DNA of 64,000 nt, taken from Liquorilactobacillus sucicola DSM 21376 = JCM 15457 (GTDB lineage: Bacteria; Bacillota; Bacilli; Lactobacillales; Lactobacillaceae). The notes beneath the pieces are model-generated. The model searched no databases. It had not been told where the DNA came from and saw only the letters and a list, made by a program, of their open reading frames with translations. The position numbers and the translations under genes were made by a program. The stretch lies in contig NZ_BALC01000002.1 in NCBI RefSeq assembly GCF_000612445.1, positions 62,001 through 126,000 of the forward strand. The letters are read 5' to 3'. Each line of letters begins with the position of its first letter. The stretch's first letter is position 1. This document shows positions 1-8,839 of the stretch, piece by piece.

Positions 1-368
1 CCGATACTGTTTATGCGATTTTGCGAAGAGTTTTGAATAAGAAACCAATATCGCAGGCTGATAAACACCACCTGCATCACCGCTTGATGGAGATGGGGCT
101 ATCGCATACGCAAACAGTGTTGGTTATCTATGGGATTGCATTAATTTTTTCGTTTATTTCTTTATTGTATCCAATCTCAAATGTTGTTGGATCGATTTTG
201 CTGACGGTTGCTACCTTGTTTGGCCTGGAATTGTTTGTTGAATCGATCGGTTTGGTTGGAAGCCAAAGACGACCATTATTGAAATGGATTGGAAGAGTAA
301 TGAAAAAAGAGAGCAGAATATCGACTCATTTGAGTAAAAAAAGCAAAAAAAAAGATAAGGACCAATGA
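1..368 (+). CDS. tagO: Undecaprenyl-phosphate GlcNAc-1-phosphate transferase, TagO/WecA family (5' partial)
   Basis: The gene enters from the left edge; the reading frame is open from base 3 and about 121 C-terminal residues are visible. The family transfers GlcNAc-1-phosphate to undecaprenyl phosphate in the membrane, the first step of wall teichoic acid linkage-unit synthesis. Seen: the cytosolic loop 'RRVLNKKPISQADKHHLHH' with the HHLHHRL histidine cluster typical of the MraY/WecA superfamily, then two hydrophobic segments (around TVLVIYGIALIFSF and SILLTVATLFGLELF) and a Lys-rich tail. TagO is preferred over MraY because of the 'RRxxNKKPIxxADKHHLHH' form. A strong terminator follows at 542-582. 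Confidence 0.85.
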   Translation, partial: DTVYAILRRVLNKKPISQADKHHLHHRLMEMGLSHTQTVLVIYGIALIFSFISLLYPISNVVGSILLTVATLFGLELFVESIGLVGSQRRPLLKWIGRVMKKESRISTHLSKKSKKKDKDQ

Positions 369-447
369 AAATTGCTTTTTCAAGGCACATTATACCTTTT
401 TTTGTTCCTGTCAAATTTGCTTGTTCAACATGGAAGTATGATATAAG

Positions 448-690
448 TTGACTAAATTTTAGTATTGACTCGAAACTGCTACCGAAATTTTGACTTAGGG
501 AGTACGTTTAGACAAAGTAAACAATAATCTAATAATTAGTTCTGAAGTTAAACGTCGAGAAATTAACTTCAGGGCTTTTTTTACAATAAAAGTGAGGTCA
601 AGGCCAGTCAACTATAATCTCATGGAACACGTTTATACGGAATAAAAAGAGGGGCTGTGCCAAAAGTTAACTTTTGGCACAGCTCCTTAC
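448..690 (+). repeat. Dispersed palindromic intergenic repeat, copy R1 (two fragments)
   Basis: The intergenic region 369-742 holds two pieces of a family seen elsewhere in this window. Bases 448-512 resemble the variable arm (...TTTTAGTATT..., GACTTAGGGAGTACGTTTA). Bases 621-690 carry the conserved arm CATGGAACACGTTTATACGG and a near-perfect 36-bp palindrome at 651-686 (left half GGGGCTGTGCCAAAAGTT, one mismatch in the right half). The palindrome lies between the ends of tagO (+) and yigZ (-), so it could terminate both. Related copies are near 6.8, 35.1, 47.7, 56.4 and 63.5-63.9 kb. Confidence 0.75.
542..582 (+). terminator. Intrinsic terminator downstream of tagO
   Basis: A perfect 10-bp stem CTGAAGTTAA (542-551) / TTAACTTCAG (563-572) with an 11-base loop is followed by GGC and seven T residues. 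It lies about 175 bp after the tagO stop, on the same strand. Confidence 0.8.
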
Positions 691-742
691 TATTTGTTAT
701 ACATATTATCATGTTGCGGTGGTTTTCTGGTTTAAGAACTAA

Positions 743-1378
743 CTAGTCATAATCAACCTCAACATAACGTTCAGGACCTTCTTTGAAGGTGACACGCGCA
801 TTCAGAAAATCAATCACACTTTCTTTAAAAGCTATTGTTTCTGTGGAAGCGACAGAGACTTGTAGAGTAACTACTGCAGCAAAGTCTGCTTTTATGAGAG
901 TGATGTTATTTTGTTCCAAAAAAATCTTTAAACGGTTATGCTGCGAATAACTGACTTCAAGATAAATAATTTTTTGAAGAACACATTTGACTATACCAAT
1001 AGCGGTAATCGTAGATACTGTTGACTGGGTGTAGGCACGAATCAGGCCACCGGTTCCTAGTTTGATTCCTCCGAAGAACCGGGTTACTACAGCAGTAACA
1101 TCTTTTAGGTCATTCTTTTTCAAGACTTCAAGGATAGGCACACCAGCTGTTCCTGAGGGCTCCCCATTATCACTTTCGCGTTGGATCTCGTTATGTTCAC
1201 CAATAACATAAGCAAAACAATTGTGATTTGCTTTGGGATAGACAGCCTTTGTTTTAGCAATGAATGTCCGCGCCTCATCTTCATTTTTAGTGCGCGCAAT
1301 GCTACATATGAAAACAGACTTCTTGATACTGATCTCAGAGTGTCCAGCTTTTTTTATAGTTAAATATGAATTGATCAT
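743..1378 (-). CDS. yigZ: YigZ/IMPACT family protein
   Basis: A 211-residue protein of the UPF0029 (YigZ/IMPACT) family, cytosolic and without a firmly established bacterial function. The N-terminal half holds the family core: SKSVFI-like 'KKSVFICSIARTKNEDEA', then 'HNCFAYVIG', 'ESDNGEPSGTAGVPILEVL' and 'VVTRFFGGIKLGTGGLIRAY'. The C-terminal DUF1949-like ferredoxin fold covers about residues 135-205. The ATG at 1378 is supported by a GGAGGTG ribosome site about 9 bases upstream on the minus strand. It is divergent from comFA and convergent with tagO. Length is normal for the family. Confidence 0.92.
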   Translation of the reverse strand: MINSYLTIKKAGHSEISIKKSVFICSIARTKNEDEARTFIAKTKAVYPKANHNCFAYVIGEHNEIQRESDNGEPSGTAGVPILEVLKKNDLKDVTAVVTRFFGGIKLGTGGLIRAYTQSTVSTITAIGIVKCVLQKIIYLEVSYSQHNRLKIFLEQNNITLIKADFAAVVTLQVSVASTETIAFKESVIDFLNARVTFKEGPERYVEVDYD

Positions 1379-1436
1379 TTAGTATAACACACCTCCAAAT
1401 GCGTATTTTTTAATTAAGGGAAGGTGGCGATAACTG

Positions 1437-2775
1437 ATGGACAAGAGTGAGGCATTCGGCAGATTATGCAGTGTTAAAAAAATTTTTTGCACCAAATGAA
1501 CTTAGATGAAGGAAATATAATACCTGCGATTCAAGTTGAAACAGCAGATGTCATCTGCTATCGTTGCGGCCAAAAGACCACCAAAAAACGTGCAGCACTT
1601 CCCAATAATCAGTATTTCTGTCCTCAATGTATCATCATGGCAGAATCAGTACACTAGACATATTATACACTATACCTGAACCAAATAATTTTATTGTGAC
1701 ACCACAGCCTTTGACTTGGAAAGGAAAACTGTCTCCAGCTCAATTAAAATGTTCACAAAAATTAAAAAAGGTTATTCAGCAAAGAAGGGATCACCTCTTA
1801 TGGGCTGTTACTGGTGCTGGGAAAACAGAAATGCTGTTTGAAGCCCTCGCATATGCAATTCAAAAAAAGCTGCGCGTGTGTTTAGCGACTCCACGTATTG
1901 ATGTTTGTAATGAGCTGTTTCCACGGCTACAGATGGCTTTTAAAAACGTGGACATACTACTACTGCATGGAGGACAGCAGCAAAGGTATCGTTACACACA
2001 ACTGATAGTATGTACTACTCACCAATTATTGAACTTTAGAGGGGCTTTCGATGTTTTAGTAATTGACGAAGCGGATGCTTTTCCTTTTGTAAATAATAAA
2101 TTGTTACAACATGCGGTAGAAAACGCTCGTAAAAAAATAAGTTCTTTGATCTTGCTGACAGCTACACCAACTAGGAAGTTATTGAAAGAGACAAAAAAAG
2201 GAAAAATGACCTTCAGCTATTTACCACTGCGTTATCATGGCAATAGTCTTCCCTTGCCTAAAACTAGAATAACCTATGGATGGGAGGCAAAGTTAAAAAA
2301 TAAAAAGCTACCATATCAAATGAAAAAAATTATTGAAAAATGGGTTAGAGAAAATTTTCCTTTTCTAATTTTCGTTCCGAAAATTTCATTGTTGAATTTG
2401 ACTTATGAAGCTGTTAAAAAGATTTTGAATTCAAATATTCACGGGGCTGCTGTTCATGCTGCTGATCCTGAACGGCTTGAAAAAGTAGCAAAATTGCGAG
2501 AAGGTAAGCTGAGATTTCTAGTTACAACAACTATTCTTGAACGCGGAGTCACATTTCCAAACTTGAATGTGCTTGTATTAGGTGCTGAGGAACGTATTTT
2601 TAATAAAGCTGCGTTGGTACAAATTGCCGGTAGGGTTGGACGTAGTGCCCAACGACCAGATGGAGATGTTTTTTTCTTGTGCCAGACGACAACAAGGCAA
2701 ATAACGGGAGCAGTCAAACAGATTACTTTTCTTAATAGAAGGGGGAGGCAACTGCAGAAATGGAAAAATGTCTAG
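1437..2775 (+). CDS. comFA: ComFA, late competence DNA translocation ATPase (two frameshifts)
   Basis: DEAD/DEAH-type helicase that drives uptake of transforming DNA at the membrane. Seen: a four-cysteine zinc finger (CYRCG near 1555-1569 and CPQC near 1619-1630), Walker A 'AVTGAGKTE' (about 1806), DEAD-like 'VIDEADAF', 'LTATPTR', and a C-terminal 'QIAGRVGRSAQRPDG' motif VI. I place the start at ATG 1437 because AAGGTGG lies 9 bases upstream. Reading on requires one missing base in the T run near 1483-1488 and one missing G at 1639-1640, where CPQC should run into GRISTLDIL. Corrected length is about 446 residues, the family norm. The second break is clear; the first is an inference. comFC overlaps its end. 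Confidence 0.85.
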
Positions 2776-3452
2776 TTTGTCAGCATATAATGCGTGAAGA
2801 GCTGAGTTTTTCGTGGCTTTTCTCTCTTAAAAAATTACAGGAAAAATATATTTGTGCGGCTTGTTATAAAAGTTTCGTTTTGATTCAGGATAAAAAGTGC
2901 TGTTGCGGCTGTGGACGGAGTCAAATGCAAGAAACGTTGTGTTATGATTGCATTCGTTGGAAGAAAAATGGACAAATGCCGCTTTTGAAGAACCGCGCTC
3001 TTTTTGTTTATAATGAAGCCATGCAGAACTTTATGGAAGAGTATAAATTTAAGGGTGATTATTATTGGCGCTTTATATTTCAAGATTTTTTTGAGAAAAG
3101 TATTAGTCGTTATTACAATAGCGCTTGGTTTTACGTTCCTATCCCAGTAGACAAACCGACTTTGACTGATAGGGGCTTTAATCAGGTGACAGGATTGTTG
3201 CGGAAGCTGCCTTACGAGGAAATACTGAAGATGAAGGAGCTTTCTGAAAGAACTAAGCAATCACATAAAAATCGCAGAGAAAGATTAGCGACTAAGCAAC
3301 CATTTGAGTATACTGGCAACAAAAATATTGTCGGTAAAAAAATATTACTGCTTGACGATATTTACACAACAGGACGAACGCTTTACTATGCAAAAGAAAT
3401 TTTAATAAAAGAGGGTGCACGAGAAGTCCGCTCATTTACCTTGGCACGCTGA
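2760..3452 (+). CDS. comFC: ComFC, competence phosphoribosyltransferase-like protein
   Basis: A 230-residue ComF family protein needed for transformation, working with ComFA. The N-terminus has a zinc-binding set of cysteines (CLVCQH, CAACYK, CCCGCGR, CYDC). The C-terminal half is a type I PRTase fold with the PRPP loop 'ILLLDDIYTTGRTL'. ATG 2760 overlaps the end of comFA by 16 bases, so the two are co-transcribed. Length is typical. Confidence 0.93.
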   Translation: MEKCLVCQHIMREELSFSWLFSLKKLQEKYICAACYKSFVLIQDKKCCCGCGRSQMQETLCYDCIRWKKNGQMPLLKNRALFVYNEAMQNFMEEYKFKGDYYWRFIFQDFFEKSISRYYNSAWFYVPIPVDKPTLTDRGFNQVTGLLRKLPYEEILKMKELSERTKQSHKNRRERLATKQPFEYTGNKNIVGKKILLLDDIYTTGRTLYYAKEILIKEGAREVRSFTLAR

Positions 3453-3479
3453 AATTAGTATAATTTGGAAAGATATTGT

Positions 3480-3508
3480 TTGTTAAATACAACGTTTTCT
3501 TTTATAAT
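3480..3508 (+). promoter_or_regulatory. Promoter upstream of hpf
   Basis: TTGTTA (3480-3485), a 17-bp spacer, then a perfect TATAAT (3503-3508), about 85 bp before the hpf start. The sigma-A spacing is ideal. Confidence 0.65.
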
Positions 3509-3591
3509 GGAGATAGCATAGATGAGTGAGAACCAGTAGCACTTGTTGCGCATGAAAATGCGGTGCGTAGTTGTGAAAGGAGAGGTTTCAT

Positions 3592-4146
3592 ATGCTAAAG
3601 TATAATATTCGTGGAGAAAACATCGAGGTAACAGCTGCTATTCGAGAATATGTTCAGAAAAAATTGAATAAACTTGAAAAGTACTTCGAGGATACATCCA
3701 ATTCGACAGCCCATGTAAATTTAAAAGTTTATTCAGACAAAACTTCAAAAGTTGAAGTTACTATCCCATTACCGTATCTGGTATTGCGGGCTGAAGAAAC
3801 CTCACCTGATATGTATGCTAGTGTCGATCTGGTCACAGATAAACTGGAACGGCAAATTAGAAAATATAAAACAAAGATCAACAGAAAGTCACGTGAAAAG
3901 GGATTTAAAGAATTTCAATTTACCGATGCGGCAGACAACAATACCGACAATGAAGATAAAAAGTTTGATATTGTTCGTACAAAAAGAGTGTCTTTGAAAC
4001 CGATGGATAGTGAAGAAGCGGTCTTGCAGATGGATATGCTTGGACACAACTTCTTTATTTATGAAGATGCAGAAACAAGTGGGATCGATATCGTTTACCG
4101 TCGCAAGGATGGCCGCTATGGTTTGATTGAGGCGAGCGAGAATTAA
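3592..4146 (+). CDS. hpf: Ribosome hibernation promoting factor, long form
   Basis: A 184-residue long HPF that dimerises 70S ribosomes into inactive 100S particles in stationary phase. The N-terminal S30AE domain (residues 1-105) starts 'MLKYNIRGENIEVTAAIREY' and is rich in basic residues facing the ribosome. A linker follows, then the C-terminal dimerisation domain (about 125-184: 'RTKRVSLKPMDSEEAVLQMD', 'FFIYEDAETSGIDIVYRR', 'YGLIE'). The start is supported by GAAAGGAGAGG upstream. It has its own promoter (3480-3508) and terminator (4175-4234). hpf just before secA is the usual Firmicutes order. Confidence 0.96.
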   Translation: MLKYNIRGENIEVTAAIREYVQKKLNKLEKYFEDTSNSTAHVNLKVYSDKTSKVEVTIPLPYLVLRAEETSPDMYASVDLVTDKLERQIRKYKTKINRKSREKGFKEFQFTDAADNNTDNEDKKFDIVRTKRVSLKPMDSEEAVLQMDMLGHNFFIYEDAETSGIDIVYRRKDGRYGLIEASEN

Positions 4147-4174
4147 GTAACAGCAAACAGAGATAGTTTCACTG

Positions 4175-4234
4175 AATAGGTAAGTAATTGGTCTGAGAAG
4201 ATATCTTGGCAGCCCGATACTTACTTATTTTTTT
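4175..4234 (+). terminator. Terminator after hpf
   Basis: A 12-bp stem AATAGGTAAGTA / TACTTACTTATT (one G-T pair), with a roughly 30-base loop that can itself fold, runs into a T7 tract at 4227-4234. Confidence 0.7.
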
Positions 4235-4292
4235 CGTTGTTTAATTGAGTTAGTTTAAAATATAGCTGCATGTTTAAAATCTAATTAAAAAA

Positions 4293-4301
4293 TGCTAGAA
4301 T
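4293..4301 (+). promoter_or_regulatory. Possible extended -10 promoter for secA
   Basis: TGCTAGAAT is an extended -10 element about 78 bp before the secA ATG. No good -35 box is visible, as is allowed for extended -10 promoters. Confidence 0.35.
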
Positions 4302-4378
4302 AAAGAACGATACTAACTTTTAAACAACTGTTTGTTGTAATTGAGTGAAAATGAGCGTTTTTAGAAAGGAATTATGAC

Positions 4379-6741
4379 ATGGTTAATGTCCTTAAAAAAT
4401 GGGTTGAGAGTGATAAAAGAGAAATTAAGCGATTAAGCAAAATTGCAGATAAAGTCGAGGCATATGCCGACGCTATGGCTGCGTTAAGTGATGAAGAGTT
4501 AAAAGCCAAAACACCAGAGTTAAAAAATCGTTACAAAGAAGGGGAAACGTTGGACGATTTGCTGCCAGAGGCTTTTGCGACTATTCGTGAGGCCGCAAAA
4601 CGGGTACTGGGGCTTTATCCTTTCAGAGTGCAGATCTATGGTGGAATTGTGCTTCATGAAGGCAACATTGCCGAAATGAAAACTGGTGAAGGTAAAACAC
4701 TGACAGCCACAATGCCTGTTTATTTAAATTCTTTGGCGGGTAAAGGGGTTCATGTAGTAACTGTTAATGAGTATTTAGCTTCTCGTGATGCAACTGAGAT
4801 GGGCGAATTGTATACGTGGTTGGGCCTGAAGGTTGGCTTGAATGTTTCGAATAAGACACCAGATGAAAAACGAGAGGCTTACAATAGTGATATTACCTAT
4901 TCGACAAATAGTGAGCTCGGTTTCGATTATTTGCGTGATAATATGGTCGTCTATCGTGAAGATATGGTGCAAAGACCGCTGAATTTTGTTATTGTCGATG
5001 AAGTAGACTCGATTTTAATTGATGAGGCGCGGACACCATTGATTATTTCAGGGCAGGCTGAAAAATCAACGACGCTTTATACACGTACAGATCGTTTTGC
5101 TAAAACTTTGACAGAAAAAAGCGACTATAAGATTGATTTGGAGTCTAAGACAGTTTCTTTGACAGAAGAAGGAATTCAGAAGGCCGAGAAATATTTTGGC
5201 CTTGAAAATCTTTATGATCCTGACAATACAGCATTAACGCATCATTTGGATAATGCTTTGAGGGCTAATTTCATCATGTTACGGGATAAGGATTACGTGG
5301 TTTCAGATGGCGAAGTTTTGATAGTTGACCAATTTACGGGACGTATTATGGAAGGTCGACGTTACTCAGATGGCCTGCATCAAGCGATAGAAGCAAAAGA
5401 GCATGTTGATATCCAGCAAGAGACAAAAACAATGGCGAATATTACGTACCAAAACTTCTTCCGGATGTATAGCAAAATTGCTGGAATGACAGGTACTGCC
5501 AAAACAGAGCAAGAAGAATTTCGTGAAATATACAATATGGAAGTAATTTCAATTCCAACTAATAAGCCTGTACTGCGTGAAGATCGCCCAGATTTGCTGT
5601 ACCCGACTTTGAAGAGCAAATTCAAGGCGGTGGTAGAAGACATCAAGGAGAGACATGAAAAAGGCCAGCCCATTCTAGTCGGAACAGTGGCTGTTGAAAC
5701 ATCAGAACTGCTCGCACATTTACTTGATAAAGAAGGAATTCCGCATGCTGTTTTGAATGCTAAGAATCATGCTAAAGAAGCGGAAATCATTATGAATGCA
5801 GGGCAACGTGGTGCAGTTACGATAGCCACTAATATGGCTGGACGTGGAACTGATATCAAACTAGGGGCAGGAGTCAAAGAACTTGGCGGTCTTGCTGTTA
5901 TTGGGACGGAACGCATGAATCTCGGCGAATTGATAATCAGCTGCGTGGTCGTTCTGGTCGTCAAGGAGATCCAGGTTTGACTCAATTTTATCTTTCATTA
6001 GAAGATGATTTGATGCTACGGTTTGGTTCAGAAAGAGTCAAGGCAATACTTGAGAAGTTTAAAGTTGATGATGACGATGTGCTTATTCAGAGTAAAATGA
6101 TTTCGCGTCAGGTTGAAGCTGCCCAAAAACGAGTTGAAGGTAATAACTATGATACACGTAAACAGGTTTTGCAGTATGATGATGTTATGCGTGAACAACG
6201 TGAAGTCATCTATGCTCAAAGGCAGCAGGTAATAATGGAAGACAAAGCACTCAAACCTGTGATCATGCAGATGATTCGCCGTACGGTTGAACATTTTGTT
6301 CAAATTCATACCCAAAAAGAGCAAAAAGATTGGAATTTGCAAGCAATTTTAGACTTTGCCATTGCAGCAATGATCAATGAAGACAGTATTTCAATCAGTG
6401 ATCTTGAAGGTAAGAAACCAGATGAAATCATTGATTATTTGATGGACCGCGCTGAAGCAAATTATGCACTCAAAGAAAAACAGCTTTATGATGCAAGTCA
6501 AATGCTGGAGTTTGAAAAAGTTGTTATTTTGCGGGTAGTTGATTCGAAATGGACGGATCATATTGATCAAATGGATCAACTGCGACAATCAATTGGCTTG
6601 CGTGGCTATGGGCAGTTAAATCCGTTAGTTGAGTACCAAACAGATGGTTTTAGAATGTTCGAACAAATGGTGGGAGACATTGAATATGATGTGACTCGCT
6701 TATTCTTAAAAGCTGAGATTCGGCAAGATGTTAAACGATAA
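4379..6741 (+). CDS. secA: SecA preprotein translocase ATPase (one frameshift)
   Basis: The motor ATPase of the Sec secretion pathway. Seen: Walker A region '[18 protein letters not shown]', DEAD '[22 protein letters not shown]', '[14 protein letters not shown]', '[16 protein letters not shown]', and the helical scaffold and wing regions downstream. The frame breaks at about 5913-5914: GAACGCATGAA should read GAACGCCATGAA, giving [20 protein letters not shown]. One missing C restores 787 residues. SecA is essential, so a sequence error is far likelier than a mutation. It ends '[10 protein letters not shown]' without the C-terminal zinc finger, which is common in lactobacilli. A repeat copy separates it from prfB. 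Confidence 0.93.
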
Positions 6742-6761
6742 TATTAATGTTGAGTTGGCCA

Positions 6762-6910
6762 GGTTTTAGTATTAACTTGAATTGCGAACAAGGTTAATTT
6801 TTTGCCACGAGTAATTCATAGCAGGCGAAAAACATTGACTTATAAGACGCGTTTATACGAATTAACGAGGGGACTGGATCAAGAGTTAGCTTTTGACCTG
6901 CCCTCTTTTT
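6762..6910 (+). repeat. Dispersed palindromic repeat, copy R2, between secA and prfB
   Basis: The arm (TTTTAGTATTAACTTGAATT..., TTCATAGCAGGCG..., GACTTATAAGACGCGTTTATA) is followed by an imperfect hairpin, GAGGGGACTGGATCAAGAG on the left and CTTTTGACCTGCCCTC on the right (6867-6904), then a T6 tract. As RNA it is a credible intrinsic terminator. It is the only copy lying between two co-directional genes. The prfB ribosome binding site starts within two bases of its T tract. Confidence 0.75.
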
Positions 6911-6926
6911 TGGAGGAGAAAGTAAA

Positions 6927-8046
6927 ATGGAACTTAGTGAATATAGGCATGAAATAAAAAAAATAGAAAAACAAGTCGCAGACTTTAGGGGGTCTCTTTG
7001 ACTTAGATGATCTTAATGAACGGATTTCTGAGAATGAGATAAAGATGGCTGACCCTGATTTTTGGAACGACCAAGTCACAGCCCAACAGGTAATTGAAGC
7101 AAATAATGAACTGAAGGGGAAATTTGACAACTTTAATAACTTGGCAGAAGCTGCCGAAGAATTAGCAGTTCTACTTGAGCTTTTGCAGTCTGAGCCCAGT
7201 GACAAAGATCTATTGGAGGAGTTAGAACAAAAGTTAACAAAAACACAAAAAAAATTACAGAAATATCAACTTGAACTTTTGCTTAGTGGCAAATATGACC
7301 ATAGCAATGCGATTGTTGAGATACATCCGGGTGCTGGTGGAACCGAATCACAAGATTGGGGGTCTATGCTGCTGCGAATGTATAGTCGCTGGGCCCAGCA
7401 GCATGGCTTTGAAGTTGAAACTATAGACTATCTTGCGGGTGATGAAGCAGGAATAAAAAGTGTCACTTTACTAGTCAAGGGGAATAATGCTTACGGATAT
7501 CTGCGTAGTGAAAAAGGGGTGCATCGTTTAGTACGCATATCCCCCTTTGATGCGGCAGGCAGACGGCATACATCTTTTGCGTCAGTAAATATCATGCCAG
7601 AATTAGACGACAATGTCGATATTGAACTTCGACCCGAAGATATAAAAATGGAAGTCTTTAGATCAAGTGGAGCCGGTGGGCAACATATTAATAAAACTTC
7701 GTCTGCGGTGCGTCTGATTCATATACCGACTGGAATTGTTGTTTCAAGTCAAGCACAGCGGTCACAATTTCAAAATCGAGCTACCGCTGAAAGTATGTTG
7801 CGATCGAAATTATATCAGCTTAAATTGGAAGAGCAAGCGAAGAAAAAAGCAGAGATCCAAGGACAGCAATTAGATATTGGCTGGGGATCACAAATCCGCT
7901 CATATGTTTTTCATCCTTATTCGATGGTCAAAGATCATCGCACAGGTTATGAAACAGGAAATGTGCAAGCTGTAATGGACGGTGAGTTGGATGAGTTTAT
8001 CAACTCTTATCTGCAATATAAACTTCAAGAAAAAAATCCTAGCTAA
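6927..8046 (+). CDS. prfB: Peptide chain release factor 2, with programmed +1 frameshift
   Basis: RF2 ends translation at UGA and UAA. ATG 6927 follows GGAGGAG (6912-6918). After 24 codons the frame meets an in-frame TGA (6999-7001), and the rest of the protein is read in the +1 frame from GAC 7000. This is the genuine autoregulatory frameshift of prfB and is unrelated to the indels in neighbouring genes. The fused product is 372 residues. The GGQ catalytic loop is present ('[12 protein letters not shown]'), and the region '[21 protein letters not shown]' is typical of class I factors. ftsE follows from its own promoter. Confidence 0.97.
6987..7002 (+). promoter_or_regulatory. prfB recoding site
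   Basis: AGGGGG (6987-6992) is an internal Shine-Dalgarno-like stimulator three bases before the slippery codon CTT (6996-6998), followed by TGA C (6999-7002). This matches the classical RF2 autoregulation site: low RF2 lets the ribosome slip +1 from CUU to UUU. Confidence 0.96.
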
Positions 8047-8096
8047 AAAATTGAAATTTATTTGTAATCTTTTTGAAATATTATGCCCCCTATAAA

Positions 8097-8105
8097 TGAT
8101 ATAAT
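8097..8105 (+). promoter_or_regulatory. Extended -10 promoter for ftsEX
   Basis: TGATATAAT is an extended -10 (TGN plus TATAAT at 8100-8105), 39 bp before the ftsE start. A TTGAAA at 8073-8078 is too far away (21 bp) to be a standard -35 box. Confidence 0.55.
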
Positions 8106-8143
8106 ACTTGGGTGTGTATCAGAAAATAAGGGGGAGCTTCCTT

Positions 8144-8839
8144 TTGATTGAGTTTAAACATGTCTTTAAAGAGTATGATAATAAGGTTATTGCGGCCAAT
8201 GATCTTAACATTGTTATTGATCAAGGCGAATTTGTCTATGTTGTTGGGCCTAGTGGTGCGGGAAAATCAACTTTTATTAAAATGATGTATCGTGAAGAAG
8301 TACCAACATCTGGTCAGATAAAAATAAATGAATTTGAGCTTGAAAAAATCAAAAATAGGGAGGTCCCCTTTCTTAGGCGTGAATTGGGAGTAGTCTTTCA
8401 GGATTTTAAGTTGCTACCTAAACTGACCGTATTTGAAAATGTTGCTTATGCCCTACAGGTAATCGAAAAAGAACCGGTTGAGGTTAAGAAACGTGTCGAA
8501 CATGTTTTGAGTTTAGTCGGTCTTGCTGATAAAGCGGATGTCTTCCCTAATGAGCTTTCGGGTGGCGAACAGCAGCGAATTGCGATTGCACGGGCAATTG
8601 CGAACGAACCTCGTATACTGATTGCTGATGAACCGACTGGGAACCTTGATCCCAAGACAGCTAATGATATTATGGAAATCATTGAACGTATCAACAAGCA
8701 GGGAACAACGATCGTCATGGCTACGCACAATAGTTCTATTGTAAACGAGCGTAAACACCGTGTGATCGAAATTGATGATGGAAGAGTCATTCGTGACCAA
8801 AAGAAAGGAGGCTACAAGGATGAAAGCAATAACCTTTAA
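8144..8839 (+). CDS. ftsE: FtsE, cell division ABC ATPase
   Basis: ATP-binding subunit that works with FtsX to activate peptidoglycan hydrolases during growth and division. TTG 8144 is chosen because AGGGGGAG lies 7-8 bases upstream and the product then begins 'MIEFKHVFKEYD', as in homologues; 231 residues. Seen: Walker A 'GPSGAGKSTF', Q-loop 'VFQDFKLL', signature 'LSGGEQQRIAIARAI', Walker B 'ILIADEPTGNLDP', H-loop 'ATHN'. It overlaps ftsX by 20 bases, so the two are translationally coupled. Confidence 0.96.
   Translation: MIEFKHVFKEYDNKVIAANDLNIVIDQGEFVYVVGPSGAGKSTFIKMMYREEVPTSGQIKINEFELEKIKNREVPFLRRELGVVFQDFKLLPKLTVFENVAYALQVIEKEPVEVKKRVEHVLSLVGLADKADVFPNELSGGEQQRIAIARAIANEPRILIADEPTGNLDPKTANDIMEIIERINKQGTTIVMATHNSSIVNERKHRVIEIDDGRVIRDQKKGGYKDESNNL

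Noticed and set aside
2454-2717. Antisense reading frame inside comFA, and many similar ones opposite ftsE, eno, pta, uvrA and others
   Set aside because: No ribosome site, no family motifs, and full overlap with a clear gene; these are shadows of codon bias on the other strand.
4379-6741. SecA split into two functional proteins
   Set aside because: Adding one C at 5913-5914 restores the invariant [10 protein letters not shown] region across the join; the downstream piece has no ribosome site.
6390-6741. Loss of the SecA C-terminal zinc finger as a truncation
   Set aside because: SecA proteins of many lactobacilli end naturally near this point; the stop is followed by normal intergenic sequence.
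8073-8105. TTGAAA as the -35 box of ftsE
   Set aside because: The 21-bp spacer is too long; the extended -10 is the better explanation.
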